Shown here piece after piece: positions 8,348 through 19,053 of a stretch of DNA of 64,000 bases. This DNA comes from Whitmania pigra (Eukaryota > Annelida > Clitellata > Hirudinida > Haemopidae). The number at the start of each line of letters is the position of its first letter. Within the stretch, counting starts at the first letter, position 1. The stretch lies in the NCBI GenBank assembly GCA_021613335.1, contig JAJTWR010000431.1:558001-622000 (forward strand). The letters run 5' to 3'. The notes below the pieces were generated by a model. That model did not search any database. It was not told where the DNA came from and saw only the letters and a list, made by a program, of their open reading frames with translations. The position numbers and the translations under genes were made by a program.

Positions 8348-11300
8348 CTTTCCGCGACTGATTGGTCGCGGCCTCATTGAAGCCGCTAGCGCGTGAGCCA
8401 GTTCCCGCGCTGTGGGTGGACTTTCCGCGACTGATTGGTCGCGGCCTCATTGAAGCCGCTTGATAGCCGTTAGTTATATAAACGGATACATCTCCCTTTC
8501 CGCGACTGATTGGTCGCGGCCTCATTGAAGCGAGTATAAGTTATCAGGTTATCAGCGCCCATCGCTCTTTCCGCGACTGATTGGTCGCGGCCTCATTGAA
8601 GCGTCGAGTGAGCTTTTCGGCCCTCTTGGTGCCGTAGAGCTTTCCGCGACTGATTGGTCGCGGCCTCATTGAAGCATGAGATTGCGGCTAGGTAGCCCCT
8701 CGCCCTCTGCCTTTCCGCGACTGATTGGTCGCGGCCTCATTGAAGCGTGCGGTATCGCCTTCGCGACGGACGCGAGGAGCGCAACTTTCCGCGACTGATT
8801 GGTCGCGGCCTCATTGAAGCGCTGTTTCCAAAGACAAGTAGACCATGGACCAACAAACCTTTCCGCGACTGATTGGTCGCGGCCTCATTGAAGCACTGAG
8901 AAATTTAAGCCGTTTCTCATGATGCCAATGCGCCTTTCCGCGACTGATTGGTCGCGGCCTCATTGAAGCTTGATGCCTCAATAGCCATTAGTGCCCCGCC
9001 GATAGACTTTCCGCGACTGATTGGTCGCGGCCTCATTGAAGCGCGGGAGTGTCCGACGGCGACGGCGGAGGGAGCGCGGCCTTTCCGCGACTGATTGGTC
9101 GCGGCCTCATTGAAGCCTTGGTAGTTTTTGCCATATATTTTCCCCATAGTGCTTTCCGCGACTGATTGGTCGCGGCCTCATTGAAGCCGAGGCACTGCGC
9201 GCGGCGAAGTCGGGCACCGTGCGCCTTTCCGCGACTGATTGGTCGCGGCCTCATTGAAGCTTTAGTACCTCTTTAGGAAAGTCTCCGACCATTACGCGGG
9301 CTTTCCGCGACTGATTGGTCGCGGCCTCATTGAAGCACGACTATATGGACGTGGAGATTATCTGTGTCGTGGTGCTTTCCGCGACTGATTGGTCGCGGCC
9401 TCATTGAAGCGCGGGGGGATGACCGGCAACACACTGGCGGCTATGAACTTTCCGCGACTGATTGGTCGCGGCCTCATTGAAGCGACTTGTTTGTGTGCTC
9501 TAAAAGCTTGCTCATAACCTTTCCGCGACTGATTGGTCGCGGCCTCATTGAAGCAGTGAAAGCGAAACCCTAGACGCTGGGCCTACTGTCTTTCCGCGAC
9601 TGATTGGTCGCGGCCTCATTGAAGCAGGTGCTCCGGCGGGCGGAACGCGGGCCGGGGGCGGGACCTTTCCGCGACTGATTGGTCGCGGCCTCATTGAAGC
9701 AGGTCGATGATTTAATCAACGCTCTCCAAGCAATTAAGCTTTCCGCGACTGATTGGTCGCGGCCTCATTGAAGCGACGATGAGCGTGGTTACCGTCACAG
9801 ATAGAAGCTCCTTTCCGCGACTGATTGGTCGCGGCCTCATTGAAGCTTCAGCGATGCCCTCGACGACGTGAATATTTGGGACTTTCCGCGACTGATTGGT
9901 CGCGGCCTCATTGAAGCGCCGAGGAGGGACCGCGCGCGTCGCCCTTAGCTTTGGCTCTTTCCGCGACTGATTGGTCGCGGCCTCATTGAAGCATTCCGCC
10001 GACGAGCCCAGCGGCCCATCGGTGTCTATCTTTCCGCGACTGATTGGTCGCGGCCTCATTGAAGCCAGTGTGCTGATGCCGAAGTCGCGGGCTCGAACCT
10101 CACTTTCCGCGACTGATTGGTCGCGGCCTCATTGAAGCCGGTATTTCTCTAACAGGGCGAGAGATTCGTGCTGGTCCTTTCCGCGACTGATTGGTCGCGG
10201 CCTCATTGAAGCTCGAAATCGAGCTTCCCGGTGAGCAGGAGCCACGCCTTTCCGCGACTGATTGGTCGCGGCCTCATTGAAGCGACGGGTGGAACGTCAA
10301 CGAAACCGGACGGCGTTCTGGCTGTTTCCGCGACTGATTGGTCGCGGCCTCATTGAAGCACTCTTTCATTCTTCCCCATTTTCAGCAAATAGTTCTTTCC
10401 GCGACTGATTGGTCGCGGCCTCATTGAAGCAGGTCCGTTTCTGGTTCCAGTCCGCATATTTCCCACTTTCCGCGACTGATTGGTCGCGGCCTCATTGAAG
10501 CCATCGAGCGCGCTCGTTCGAAGCAGAAAGAGCGCGAGCACTTTCCGCGACTGATTGGTCGCGGCCTCATTGAAGCGCGCCGACGCTCGCGGGTGCCAGT
10601 CACCGACGAGCTCCTCTTTCCGCGACTGATTGGTCGCGGCCTCATTGAAGCGTTCGCGATGTCGATGGCGTCGCTTGGCTCTCGACGCTTTCCGCGACTG
10701 ATTGGTCGCGGCCTCATTGAAGCGACGCATACTCGCGTCGGGAATTTGGGACGTAGGTCCTTTCCGCGACTGATTGGTCGCGGCCTCATTGAAGCACCAT
10801 GTAGAGGCGGATCTGGCCGAGGTGATTGACGAGCCTTTCCGCGACTGATTGGTCGCGGCCTCATTGAAGCGCGGCACCCTCGTAGGCGATTGAAGGCAGG
10901 TCTTCGCGCTTTCCGCGACTGATTGGTCGCGGCCTCATTGAAGCGAGGCGAGGCGACGGAACGCACCCCAGAGCTGCGCCCTTTCCGCGACTGATTGGTC
11001 GCGGCCTCATTGAAGCTCTAGTAGTAATGGAGAATAAAATAATAAGTAATATCTTTCCGCGACTGATTGGTCGCGGCCTCATTGAAGCGGGTAGCAGCGA
11101 GGGCGGCGGTGGCGGCCTTGGTCGAGCTTTCCGCGACTGATTGGTCGCGGCCTCATTGAAGCCTTAAGCAAACTAGTCGCGACACGTTGGACAATCCCTT
11201 TCCGCGACTGATTGGTCGCGGCCTCATTGAAGCCGAGTGAGCACCAAGACATGAGTGACGAAGGAGAAGGCTTTCCGCGACTGATTGGTCGCGGCCTCAT

Positions 11301-14028
11301 TGAAGCGGGGATCGCGCGATATTGCCTCGGGAACACTTCGGGACTTTCCGCGACTGATTGGTCGCGGCCTCATTGAAGCACCGCACCGACACGGTCTGAT
11401 CGGCCCTTGGTCGTAGCGAGCTTTCCGCGACTGATTGGTCGCGGCCTCATTGAAGCGTGAAGACCACGGCATCGCCAGCTTCCCGGCTGAAGTACTTTCC
11501 GCGACTGATTGGTCGCGGCCTCATTGAAGCCCGCGTCAGGTGCGACGAGTATATCGGGACACTCGGCACTTTCCGCGACTGATTGGTCGCGGCCTCATTG
11601 AAGCTGCGCGACGGATTCTCGAATCGCCTTCGCCCCCGCGGCTTTCCGCGACTGATTGGTCGCGGCCTCATTGAAGCTTCAGGCGTGGTATGTCTTTGGT
11701 TGTAAATACTAAATCTGCTTTCCGCGACTGATTGGTCGCGGCCTCATTGAAGCACTGGCTCGCGCGCAAGGGTCTTGTCGAAGTCCTTCGGTCTTTCCGC
11801 GACTGATTGGTCGCGGCCTCATTGAAGCGTCGGTACCTTTCGCCAGAAGCGGCCATTGCCTGCACTCTTTCCGCGACTGATTGGTCGCGGCCTCATTGAA
11901 GCAGGCTAATATCGCTGTAGTATGTAATATTACTTATTACTTTCCGCGACTGATTGGTCGCGGCCTCATTGAAGCCTCTCTCTCTCGTGTTGGGGTTGGG
12001 GTTGGGGTTAGTCTTTCCGCGACTGATTGGTCGCGGCCTCATTGAAGCACTTGGTGCGTGTATGCGCGGCGTGGGCGGAGGTTGTCTTTCCGCGACTGAT
12101 TGGTCGCGGCCTCATTGAAGCGGGCGAGGTAATCCGCGAGTGCGTCGCCTCACAGCTCCCTTTCCGCGACTGATTGGTCGCGGCCTCATTGAAGCCATAG
12201 GTGTCCCATAGCGTTTTCGCGGTGTAATCCTAACTTTCCGCGACTGATTGGTCGCGGCCTCATTGAAGCCTCGCGCTCTACGTCCGCGATCTCCGCTTTG
12301 AGCGCCTTTCCGCGACTGATTGGTCGCGGCCTCATTGAAGCCTCCTCGCCTACCGTACGCTCTCCGAGGCACTGCGCCTTTCCGCGACTGATTGGTCGCG
12401 GCCTCATTGAAGCTTCAAATCGCTGAGTTAGTTCCGCGTCGCCGTTTCCTTTCCGCGACTGATTGGTCGCGGCCTCATTGAAGCGCCCCTCGCGAGTGCC
12501 TATGTGGGCACCTTTTCCCGCACTTTCCGCGACTGATTGGTCGCGGCCTCATTGAAGCTCGCGGAATGGCAATTGTGTAGGTTCAGCGCTTGTCGCTTTC
12601 CGCGACTGATTGGTCGCGGCCTCATTGAAGCCCCTGCAGGACGCCGGGAATTTCGGCGCTCAATGGCGCTTTCCGCGACTGATTGGTCGCGGCCTCATTG
12701 AAGCACCCGGTGAAGGCGGATCTGGCCCTGATTTTGTCTTGGCTTTCCGCGACTGATTGGTCGCGGCCTCATTGAAGCGCCACCGAGGCGGCAGCCCCCG
12801 AACGGTATCGGGGGCCTTTCCGCGACTGATTGGTCGCGGCCTCATTGAAGCGTATCGCTCTTCTTGTACGTACCGGGCCGCGTAGTCCTTTCCGCGACTG
12901 ATTGGTCGCGGCCTCATTGAAGCTTCTGCGCGTCCCGACCCCCTGCGCGGCATTGCATCTTTCCGCGACTGATTGGTCGCGGCCTCATTGAAGCTTGATG
13001 CGAGACGTGCTTCGCGCCGGTTTCGGATTTGGCTTTCCGCGACTGATTGGTCGCGGCCTCATTGAAGCACGAACGACGTATGTTGAATCCACGAGCTTCA
13101 CTCGCTTTCCGCGACTGATTGGTCGCGGCCTCATTGAAGCGGAGCCACCGGCATCGACCCGGCGCTCGTCGAGCGCATCTTTCGGCGACTGATTGGTCGC
13201 GGCCTCATTGAAGCGCCGCCTCCTGACCGGATACGTCGGCGATGTCGATGTGCCTTTCCGCGACTGATTGGTCGCGGCGTCATTGAAGCGGCAGTGCTGC
13301 GGCTTCCGTTCCTTCGCCCGAAACCATCTTTCCGCGACTGATTGGTCGCTGCCTCATTGAAGCTGGCCCAACGAGGCTGCGTGGACGTACTGAAGCATCC
13401 GCTTTCCGCGACTGATTGGTCGCGGCCTCATTGAAGCAAGAATTTAAGAAATCAGCAGCCCAAAGGAGAGCAGCGCTTTCCGCGACTGATTGGTCGCGGC
13501 CTCATTGAAGCACCGCCCGAGCGAGCGAGCAAGGGCGACCTCCGAGAGCCTTTCCGCGACTGATTGGTCGCGGCCTCATTGAAGCTCTACTCTGCGATTA
13601 AGCGTCACGGTGGAGTAAATCACTTTCCGCGACTGATTGGTCGCGGCCTCATTGAAGCTCGGCCCCGATTTGCCAAATGCCCTCACCCTCCTCCCCCCTT
13701 TCCGCGTCTGATTGGTCGCGGCCTCATTGAAGCTTCTCTGACGCCTCGGAAAACGGCGAGCCCACGTTCTCTTTCCGCGACTGATTGGTCGCGGCCTCAT
13801 TGAAGTCGGCTGATCCTCGCGCAAGCGTGGATGGTGTTGACCCGCCTTTCCGCGACTGATTGGTCGCGGCCTCATTGAAGCGGGGTGGTGTCGTGCCCCG
13901 CGTTTGGCCATTGCCTACACTTTCCGCGACTGATTGGTCGCGGCCTCATTGAAGCGTCGCGAAGAACTCGCTTCCGACCTGGTCCTCCAGGGCTTTCCGC
14001 GACTGGAAGGTCGCGGCCTCATTGAAGC
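8348..14028 (+). CRISPR. CRISPR array, 78 repeats of 36 bp and 77 spacers
   Basis: Counted by eye: 78 copies of a 36-bp repeat starting CTTTCCGCGAC and ending CTCATTGAAGC, with spacers of about 35-41 bp and a mean period near 73 bp. The repeat holds a perfect hairpin, CCGCGAC/GTCGCGG (7 bp) around loop TGATTG. The 3' ATTGAAGC is the usual crRNA handle type and supports rightward transcription. Repeats are nearly identical up to about 13140 (one start-base change at 10324). After that they decay: changes at 13184 (stem), in the repeat at 13254, in the one at 13328 (stem), in the one at 13698 (stem), in the last base of the one at 13771, and in the loop of the last repeat. This marks the trailer end. 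Csb2 is the expected processing enzyme. Confidence 0.97.
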
Positions 14029-14225
14029 GAAACGCCAATACGTGCATGAGAGAACTCTGGTAATAATTCAGAGAGTGAGACATTCTTAAATAAATTGATC
14101 AAGAATTAATTAAATCATTTGGTGCTGAATTGAGAGTCCACAGACACAACTCATGTCGGAAGAAGCACCCGATACCAGTCAGGACCAGATATCAAATAGG
14201 CTGAAGATAAGGTCGAGGGTTATGC
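14029..14225. other. Intergenic region between array end and csb2
   Basis: An AT-rich stretch of 197 bases where array transcripts (plus) and the interference operon (minus) converge. A short hairpin CTCTG/CAGAG with a 9-base AT-rich loop lies about 14054-14072. No U-tract terminator, gene or further repeat copy is seen. Confidence 0.5.
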
Positions 14226-15728
14226 TTAAGCATATGTTGCCCTGAACAATCCGAGACCGAAATGAGCGCCATAACCTATGGCGATTGGGCCACGAACAGG
14301 CTCTTGGAAAGTAAGACGAATTCCGTATGCACTGTCTGGACCGCGTCGTCCATTACCACTTCGTCGGCGACGACGAAACTTGTGCCATTCTCCATCTAAT
14401 AAATCTATTTGAGCAGGCTCTGGCAAACCAAACTGTGTACAATTCCGACGTACTTGCGATTGAATATCATCAATTATAGTTCCGCGGACAACTTTTGGGT
14501 GACGTGTCGGCACAAAAGGGGTAATTGATTCCCATATAGCCGACTCATGCAAGATTGGAGATCGGGGACGCTCATACCCACCATAATCGACGGCTTCTCC
14601 GACACCTAATAGGAATAAATCGAGGAAGTGATTATCACGTCCATACAATCGCCGAGTACGCTGGAGCGCAATCAAGTCTTCATCATCGAAACCCATCCGC
14701 GCTGTAACAGTTATGGTATCAATGAAACAATCATTGTTGAAGTCAGAACTCGGCAAAATAAATGCATGAACATGTGGGCGGACTAACCCATCGCTGAAGT
14801 GACCTGAGAAAACCGGTTTTGGAGTCTTCGAAGATTGTCTCGATTGACTCATTAAGGCTTCTCGCATGCGCTCAGCTATAATGATTCCTTCATGTAATCG
14901 GGGAAGTACAACTGATCGAACGGCATATCGTGCCACCGTTGGACGCCTCCGGAGAGTACTGGTACGACTTTGAGCTGTAACAGAATTCGTTTCAAAAGGG
15001 GGACGGGCGAAAACATATCTAACCAATTGAGTACCTGGCACTCTAGACATTCCACGATCGCGGCAAGACTCGACTTCAGAGCTAAGAATATCCAATAGAA
15101 GCTTTTGAGAATCTAATTTGGAAACCGTATCTACATTTGGGGTCTGTTCCCGAGCCAGAGAGGACACCTGGGAATAAGTCGATATTGGATGATCTAAAGC
15201 CAACAGATTCACAGAATGAGAAGGCTGTGTTTTGTCTGGCCAACAATCAAAGCTGAGGTTAGCATCATCAGTAATCACCTCAACTTCCGCCCAAGACTCA
15301 GCACGCCCAATATATTTGATATGTTGGGCCAATCTACTCAACAGCATTTGCTCACCGTCTGAAATCGAAACATTAGGCCACCAAATTTTTAAGGGCTGTG
15401 GACGATTTAAATAAGTTCCTCCATCAACCACAACGAAGGTATCGAACACCTTGGTTCTCTTGTGCTTTGAGTGTTCAACATCCGGCATATAGTGTCGATA
15501 GTGTGAATTGCGGGCCGCTGGCAGTTGGTACGCGGGCAGCACAGAACATAGCTTTTCTATCAGAGGGCCAACATTTGCTTCGACACCCAAGTTATAAGCA
15601 GATGATACTAGTGCACGCAACAATCGCCACGGAGATGGTGGCCACTCTGCAACCCCTTCATTGTGAGCATTCTGCCAACGATTGCCGTGGAAACGGCCCG
15701 TAAGAAACCTAATCTGGATGCCGATCAT
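14226..15728 (-). CDS. csb2: Csb2, Cas5-Cas6 type RAMP protein of type I-G
   Basis: A 500-residue protein matching the GSU0054/Csb2 family, regarded as a Cas5-Cas6 fusion that caps the crRNA 5' end and cuts precursor crRNA in repeats. The N-terminus IGIQIRFLTGRFHGNRW followed by EWPPSPWRLLRALVS is the Csb2 signature. The C-terminus carries a RAMP glycine-rich loop, GYGAHFGLGLF. The start overlaps the csb1 stop by 4 bases. Since no separate cas6 exists in the window, this is the expected processing nuclease. The gene is AT-rich compared with the chromosome around it. Confidence 0.92.
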   Translation of the reverse strand: MIGIQIRFLTGRFHGNRWQNAHNEGVAEWPPSPWRLLRALVSSAYNLGVEANVGPLIEKLCSVLPAYQLPAARNSHYRHYMPDVEHSKHKRTKVFDTFVVVDGGTYLNRPQPLKIWWPNVSISDGEQMLLSRLAQHIKYIGRAESWAEVEVITDDANLSFDCWPDKTQPSHSVNLLALDHPISTYSQVSSLAREQTPNVDTVSKLDSQKLLLDILSSEVESCRDRGMSRVPGTQLVRYVFARPPFETNSVTAQSRTSTLRRRPTVARYAVRSVVLPRLHEGIIIAERMREALMSQSRQSSKTPKPVFSGHFSDGLVRPHVHAFILPSSDFNNDCFIDTITVTARMGFDDEDLIALQRTRRLYGRDNHFLDLFLLGVGEAVDYGGYERPRSPILHESAIWESITPFVPTRHPKVVRGTIIDDIQSQVRRNCTQFGLPEPAQIDLLDGEWHKFRRRRRSGNGRRGPDSAYGIRLTFQEPVRGPIAIGYGAHFGLGLFRATYA

Positions 15729-16720
15729 GACTTTTTCGCCTTAGCCTTGCTATCCTTAGCAGGAGTTGCGCCGTATGTAGTGGTAGTAATATGAGGGTCT
15801 GCGAAAACCTTTAAAGCAGCTAGTCTTTTGATTAAATCAGGCAATGCCTTCTCAGATTCTGCGGTAGAAGGCAGTTTGGCGTCGCCCCTCACAGAAATTT
15901 TAATAGTCTCTAAATCACAGGCCGTTCGAAGGCGTAAACCATGGTCCAGGAATCGTCCGATCTTGAGTACACTAAGTGCGAACAGGAGACTTTCGAAATC
16001 TTTACCGAGCCGATAACTCCTGATCTGATCGAGATCGAGACTGAAGTAAGCCACAATCTTTTCAGCTACGAAGTCTGTTCGATGAAATGGTACATTACCA
16101 AATCCACCTTTGGCCGTTTTGCCTGATTGTTCATCTTTGGTGGGTTGAACTCGATCATTTTTCACACCACCAATCTGAACTCGATGAATATTCTCAGCCT
16201 CTATGAAACCGGACAATGCGCGTGGTAAACGGAGCACGCCTGCAATACTTTCTAGGAAAACACCATGCAAGAGACAACCGACATCGTATTTTGCTAGCGC
16301 CTTAACTAGATTATCACGAGAGAATGGGCGATCTGCTTTGTAGTCAATCTCATTCTCCAAAATCTTGGCAAATGATTGATCGCCCAGCTTCGAATTCTCT
16401 ATATATACAGAGTTAAGTCGATGCGCCTCGAGTACTGAAGTTGTCAAAAGAGCTCCATTCTCGTCAACAACTTTGACATATGGTAGCCCGCTCAAACAAC
16501 TAATAAGATCCTGAGTGGCCTCATCCCAAACAGCAGACTCTAGACGATTAGCAACACTTTGATGAGACTCTACGGTCAGGAACTCTTGATTAGAAGGCGT
16601 TCTATAGACCCCAGCCCCGACATCTGGAAATCCGGTCGGCTGAAAAGCCTGTCCCTGCAGTGGTTTGAGGTCAGCAGAAAGCAAAAAACGGGCATAAGGC
16701 GGTAGATCAAAAGTACTCAT
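15725..16720 (-). CDS. csb1: Csb1, Cas7 backbone protein of type I-G
   Basis: A 331-residue Csb1 (GSU0053 family), the Cas7-group RAMP that polymerises along the crRNA to form the Cascade backbone. Family features include the ESHQSVANRLE segment near residues 50-60, LEAHRLNS at about 98-105, and a central DVGCLLHGVFLE/RLPRALSGFIEAE region. The C-terminus is lysine-rich. It overlaps csx17 upstream and csb2 downstream by 4 bases each (ATGA), indicating translational coupling. Confidence 0.93.
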   Translation of the reverse strand: MSTFDLPPYARFLLSADLKPLQGQAFQPTGFPDVGAGVYRTPSNQEFLTVESHQSVANRLESAVWDEATQDLISCLSGLPYVKVVDENGALLTTSVLEAHRLNSVYIENSKLGDQSFAKILENEIDYKADRPFSRDNLVKALAKYDVGCLLHGVFLESIAGVLRLPRALSGFIEAENIHRVQIGGVKNDRVQPTKDEQSGKTAKGGFGNVPFHRTDFVAEKIVAYFSLDLDQIRSYRLGKDFESLLFALSVLKIGRFLDHGLRLRTACDLETIKISVRGDAKLPSTAESEKALPDLIKRLAALKVFADPHITTTTYGATPAKDSKAKAKKS

Positions 16721-19053
16721 TGGGTCTCCTGTTGTGTGGTTTTGTCAATTAACTCTAACGATGTGATTGATGAAGTAGGTGAAACAACGATTGATTCAAT
16801 ATACTTCTTTTGACGATCTGTTAATGGAAAAACAAGTGCTGCTGCGATACGTTGCATGCGAGCAGTTGACTCAAGTAGTGCTGGGACGGGCAAAGCACAC
16901 CCCACGGAAGCGAGACGCCGCAATGCAGCACTCGTTGCTCCTACAGAGTCTCCCGCGCAAGCCCGTCTTAACATAGTGGATGCCCTCTTCACCATGATAC
17001 TCCCGAGCAGCGAGCCGCTATGAACAATACGCAATACAGCGAAAGACAAAGGCAACCCTGATGAAGCACTAGGGTCATTAACAATGTATGGGGCACTCAA
17101 CAAAGAACCAGCCCTCGCCCATCTCTCAATCTCAGCATCATCCACATCACCATCAATAAACCTTGCGATATCACTAAGTCGGCAACTAACCCTTGTGTGC
17201 TCATTATCCCTGTTATTGTTAGCAGCCGACTGCTGGGCAACTATATCTTCACGCAACAACATAGCGTGAAGATTCGCGATTAAAGACCGCTCTGTAAACA
17301 CGCAGTTCGAATCGTCAACCTCCCTCCACTGCTCAGGATTGTTAATATCTAACGGTAATGAGTGTATTCGGAAGCCAATCCGTTTACCCAAGCAAATCCC
17401 CAGTCTAGCCTCGACACTATTGCCGACAAGAGCAGACCACCCTTCGCTCAGACCGTTTGATGAAAAATGGCTACCTTGATTAATAACTGGATGTAACTTC
17501 TTCTTTTTTGTAAAAGCGAGTGATTCACCCAAGACTCGTTCTGTGTCTCCGAGGGCGAGAAGAACTTCGCCAGAGTCGAAGTTGCGAGTCAGCCCGAAGC
17601 AAGCCTCCTCCAGAGCCCGCGTCGCACGAACAACCCGAGTAGGAGCGCGGTTATCTTGTGAGGCGAGTCGTAACTTATCAAACCAAATATCGATCTCATC
17701 TAACAATCGAACCTTTGGTAGATTACGAACACGATAAACTCCTTCGCTAGTTGCATAGTGTGCTTTTCCGTTACGAACAGTCATTGCTACTCGGATGAAG
17801 CCATCAATCCCTCGACTAACTCCGAGGGATGACGCTGCACGGGCAAAGTCTAAGCCTGTTTTTGCTTGTCGTTCGCCAACTACAGCACGCCCCTCAGCAA
17901 ACAGACGTCTAATTTCCCTGTAGGTAGAATTACTGTTCCACAATGGCAACCACAACTCATCTCGCCCCTCCTCGTCTACGGCAAGCGTAGATGTACTCAT
18001 TCTAGTAGCTTGAAATGGGAATGAACCGCTACGACGATCACCTGATGCCAACCTCCTTGTTGACGCACCTGAAAAGATTAGCGCTCCCTCCAGAGCTAGC
18101 AACCAATCCCACGGATTTGTATATGCCTTACTATCGGCCTGAGCAGGGGAAAACATTCCTAGCGATCCTCTTGATTTAGACATGCCAACGATGTCAAACA
18201 AAGCGTACTGCGCTATACCTGGCGTTGTGAATGCATCCCTTAGTCGAGCGAAGGTTGTTTTTGTAAAATCAAGCCGGCCATCATTTCCTCCGCTCCCCAG
18301 TAGCGTCGAATATACAAATTTATTTGACTCATGTGCAGGAGCAACAAGAGTATCCATCCACTCAACAACCTCATCTGTCATCGTCGAGCGCATTCTTTCA
18401 ATATAATTGTGTTTGGCATCTGCTCTCCTCCAACCTCTAATCTTTGTAAGAAGTTTTTTTGCAGAACCGTCTTGGTGTGAAAGCTTCGATATAAGCACTC
18501 CTTCGCTTTTCAGCGCACTCCTCGATGCTTCCTCAACAAGTTTAGCAAGTTCTTCCCCTTTTTTACTATTTGCGAAGCCCTCATCCTGGAGCTTAGCTCT
18601 TGCTTCGTTTAGCGCGTCCCTGAGAAGAAGATCCGTTGGCGGAAGATCAGGCCATGCATAAATCTTCTCGACAATTCGCTGCAAATTTTCGAGGCGAGGA
18701 TCTGCGGACTGACGAATCCAATCGATGGGAAAATCATTATTGGAACTTTGTGAATTATTCTCCTCTTCGCCAATGTCATCATCGTCTTCGTCTGTCTCGT
18801 CGTCCTCCGTAAAACCGCTCCCTCCATTCCAGGGCGCGAGAAGGGGGGTTGGCTTCCATTTTCTTTCAATGAAGGCAACAAGTTCATCTTTATTGAGCGA
18901 CGAACGCAAAACTAAGTGGTCCCCTCGCCAATATCCTGAGGCATTTCGGTCTTTTTGCTCAGCCACTATGCGAAGCACCCCTAGTCCCTTCAGGTAGCTT
19001 GCTAATGGCTCATATCTACATGCAGTAAGTTCAACATCGAATACTTTAGACAT
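16717..19053 (-). CDS. csx17: Csx17, Cas8-type large subunit of type I-G
   Basis: A 778-residue Csx17 (Cas8u2, GSU0052 family), the large Cascade subunit thought to read the PAM. Recognised from the N-terminal pattern RYEPLASYLKGLGVLRIVAE and, near residue 75, PTPLLAPWNGGSGF. A very acidic stretch, DDETDEDDDDIGEEE, follows at about 84-98. The start overlaps the cas3 stop by 8 bases, and the end overlaps csb1 by 4. Family placement is clear; the PAM role comes from general knowledge of Cas8. Confidence 0.92.
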   Translation of the reverse strand: MSKVFDVELTACRYEPLASYLKGLGVLRIVAEQKDRNASGYWRGDHLVLRSSLNKDELVAFIERKWKPTPLLAPWNGGSGFTEDDETDEDDDDIGEEENNSQSSNNDFPIDWIRQSADPRLENLQRIVEKIYAWPDLPPTDLLLRDALNEARAKLQDEGFANSKKGEELAKLVEEASRSALKSEGVLISKLSHQDGSAKKLLTKIRGWRRADAKHNYIERMRSTMTDEVVEWMDTLVAPAHESNKFVYSTLLGSGGNDGRLDFTKTTFARLRDAFTTPGIAQYALFDIVGMSKSRGSLGMFSPAQADSKAYTNPWDWLLALEGALIFSGASTRRLASGDRRSGSFPFQATRMSTSTLAVDEEGRDELWLPLWNSNSTYREIRRLFAEGRAVVGERQAKTGLDFARAASSLGVSRGIDGFIRVAMTVRNGKAHYATSEGVYRVRNLPKVRLLDEIDIWFDKLRLASQDNRAPTRVVRATRALEEACFGLTRNFDSGEVLLALGDTERVLGESLAFTKKKKLHPVINQGSHFSSNGLSEGWSALVGNSVEARLGICLGKRIGFRIHSLPLDINNPEQWREVDDSNCVFTERSLIANLHAMLLREDIVAQQSAANNNRDNEHTRVSCRLSDIARFIDGDVDDAEIERWARAGSLLSAPYIVNDPSASSGLPLSFAVLRIVHSGSLLGSIMVKRASTMLRRACAGDSVGATSAALRRLASVGCALPVPALLESTARMQRIAAALVFPLTDRQKKYIESIVVSPTSSITSLELIDKTTQQETQ

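Noticed and set aside
8009..8380. Overlapping frames on both strands across the leader
   Set aside because: They run from the cas2 end into the first repeat, have no domain and no credible start signal.
11976..12012. Telomere-like TTGGGG repeats taken as evidence of eukaryotic DNA
   Set aside because: Three units inside one spacer are too short to assign a source; low complexity is enough to explain it.
10652..13253. Shared GCGATGTCGATG between spacers 32 and 67
   Set aside because: Twelve bases of codon-biased GC-rich sequence at different offsets, not at spacer ends; could be chance.
8274..13911. Many open frames of 60-180 residues with repeated peptides such as MRPRPISRGK and FNEAATNQSRK
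   Set aside because: They are translations of the CRISPR repeat and its spacers in different frames, not proteins.
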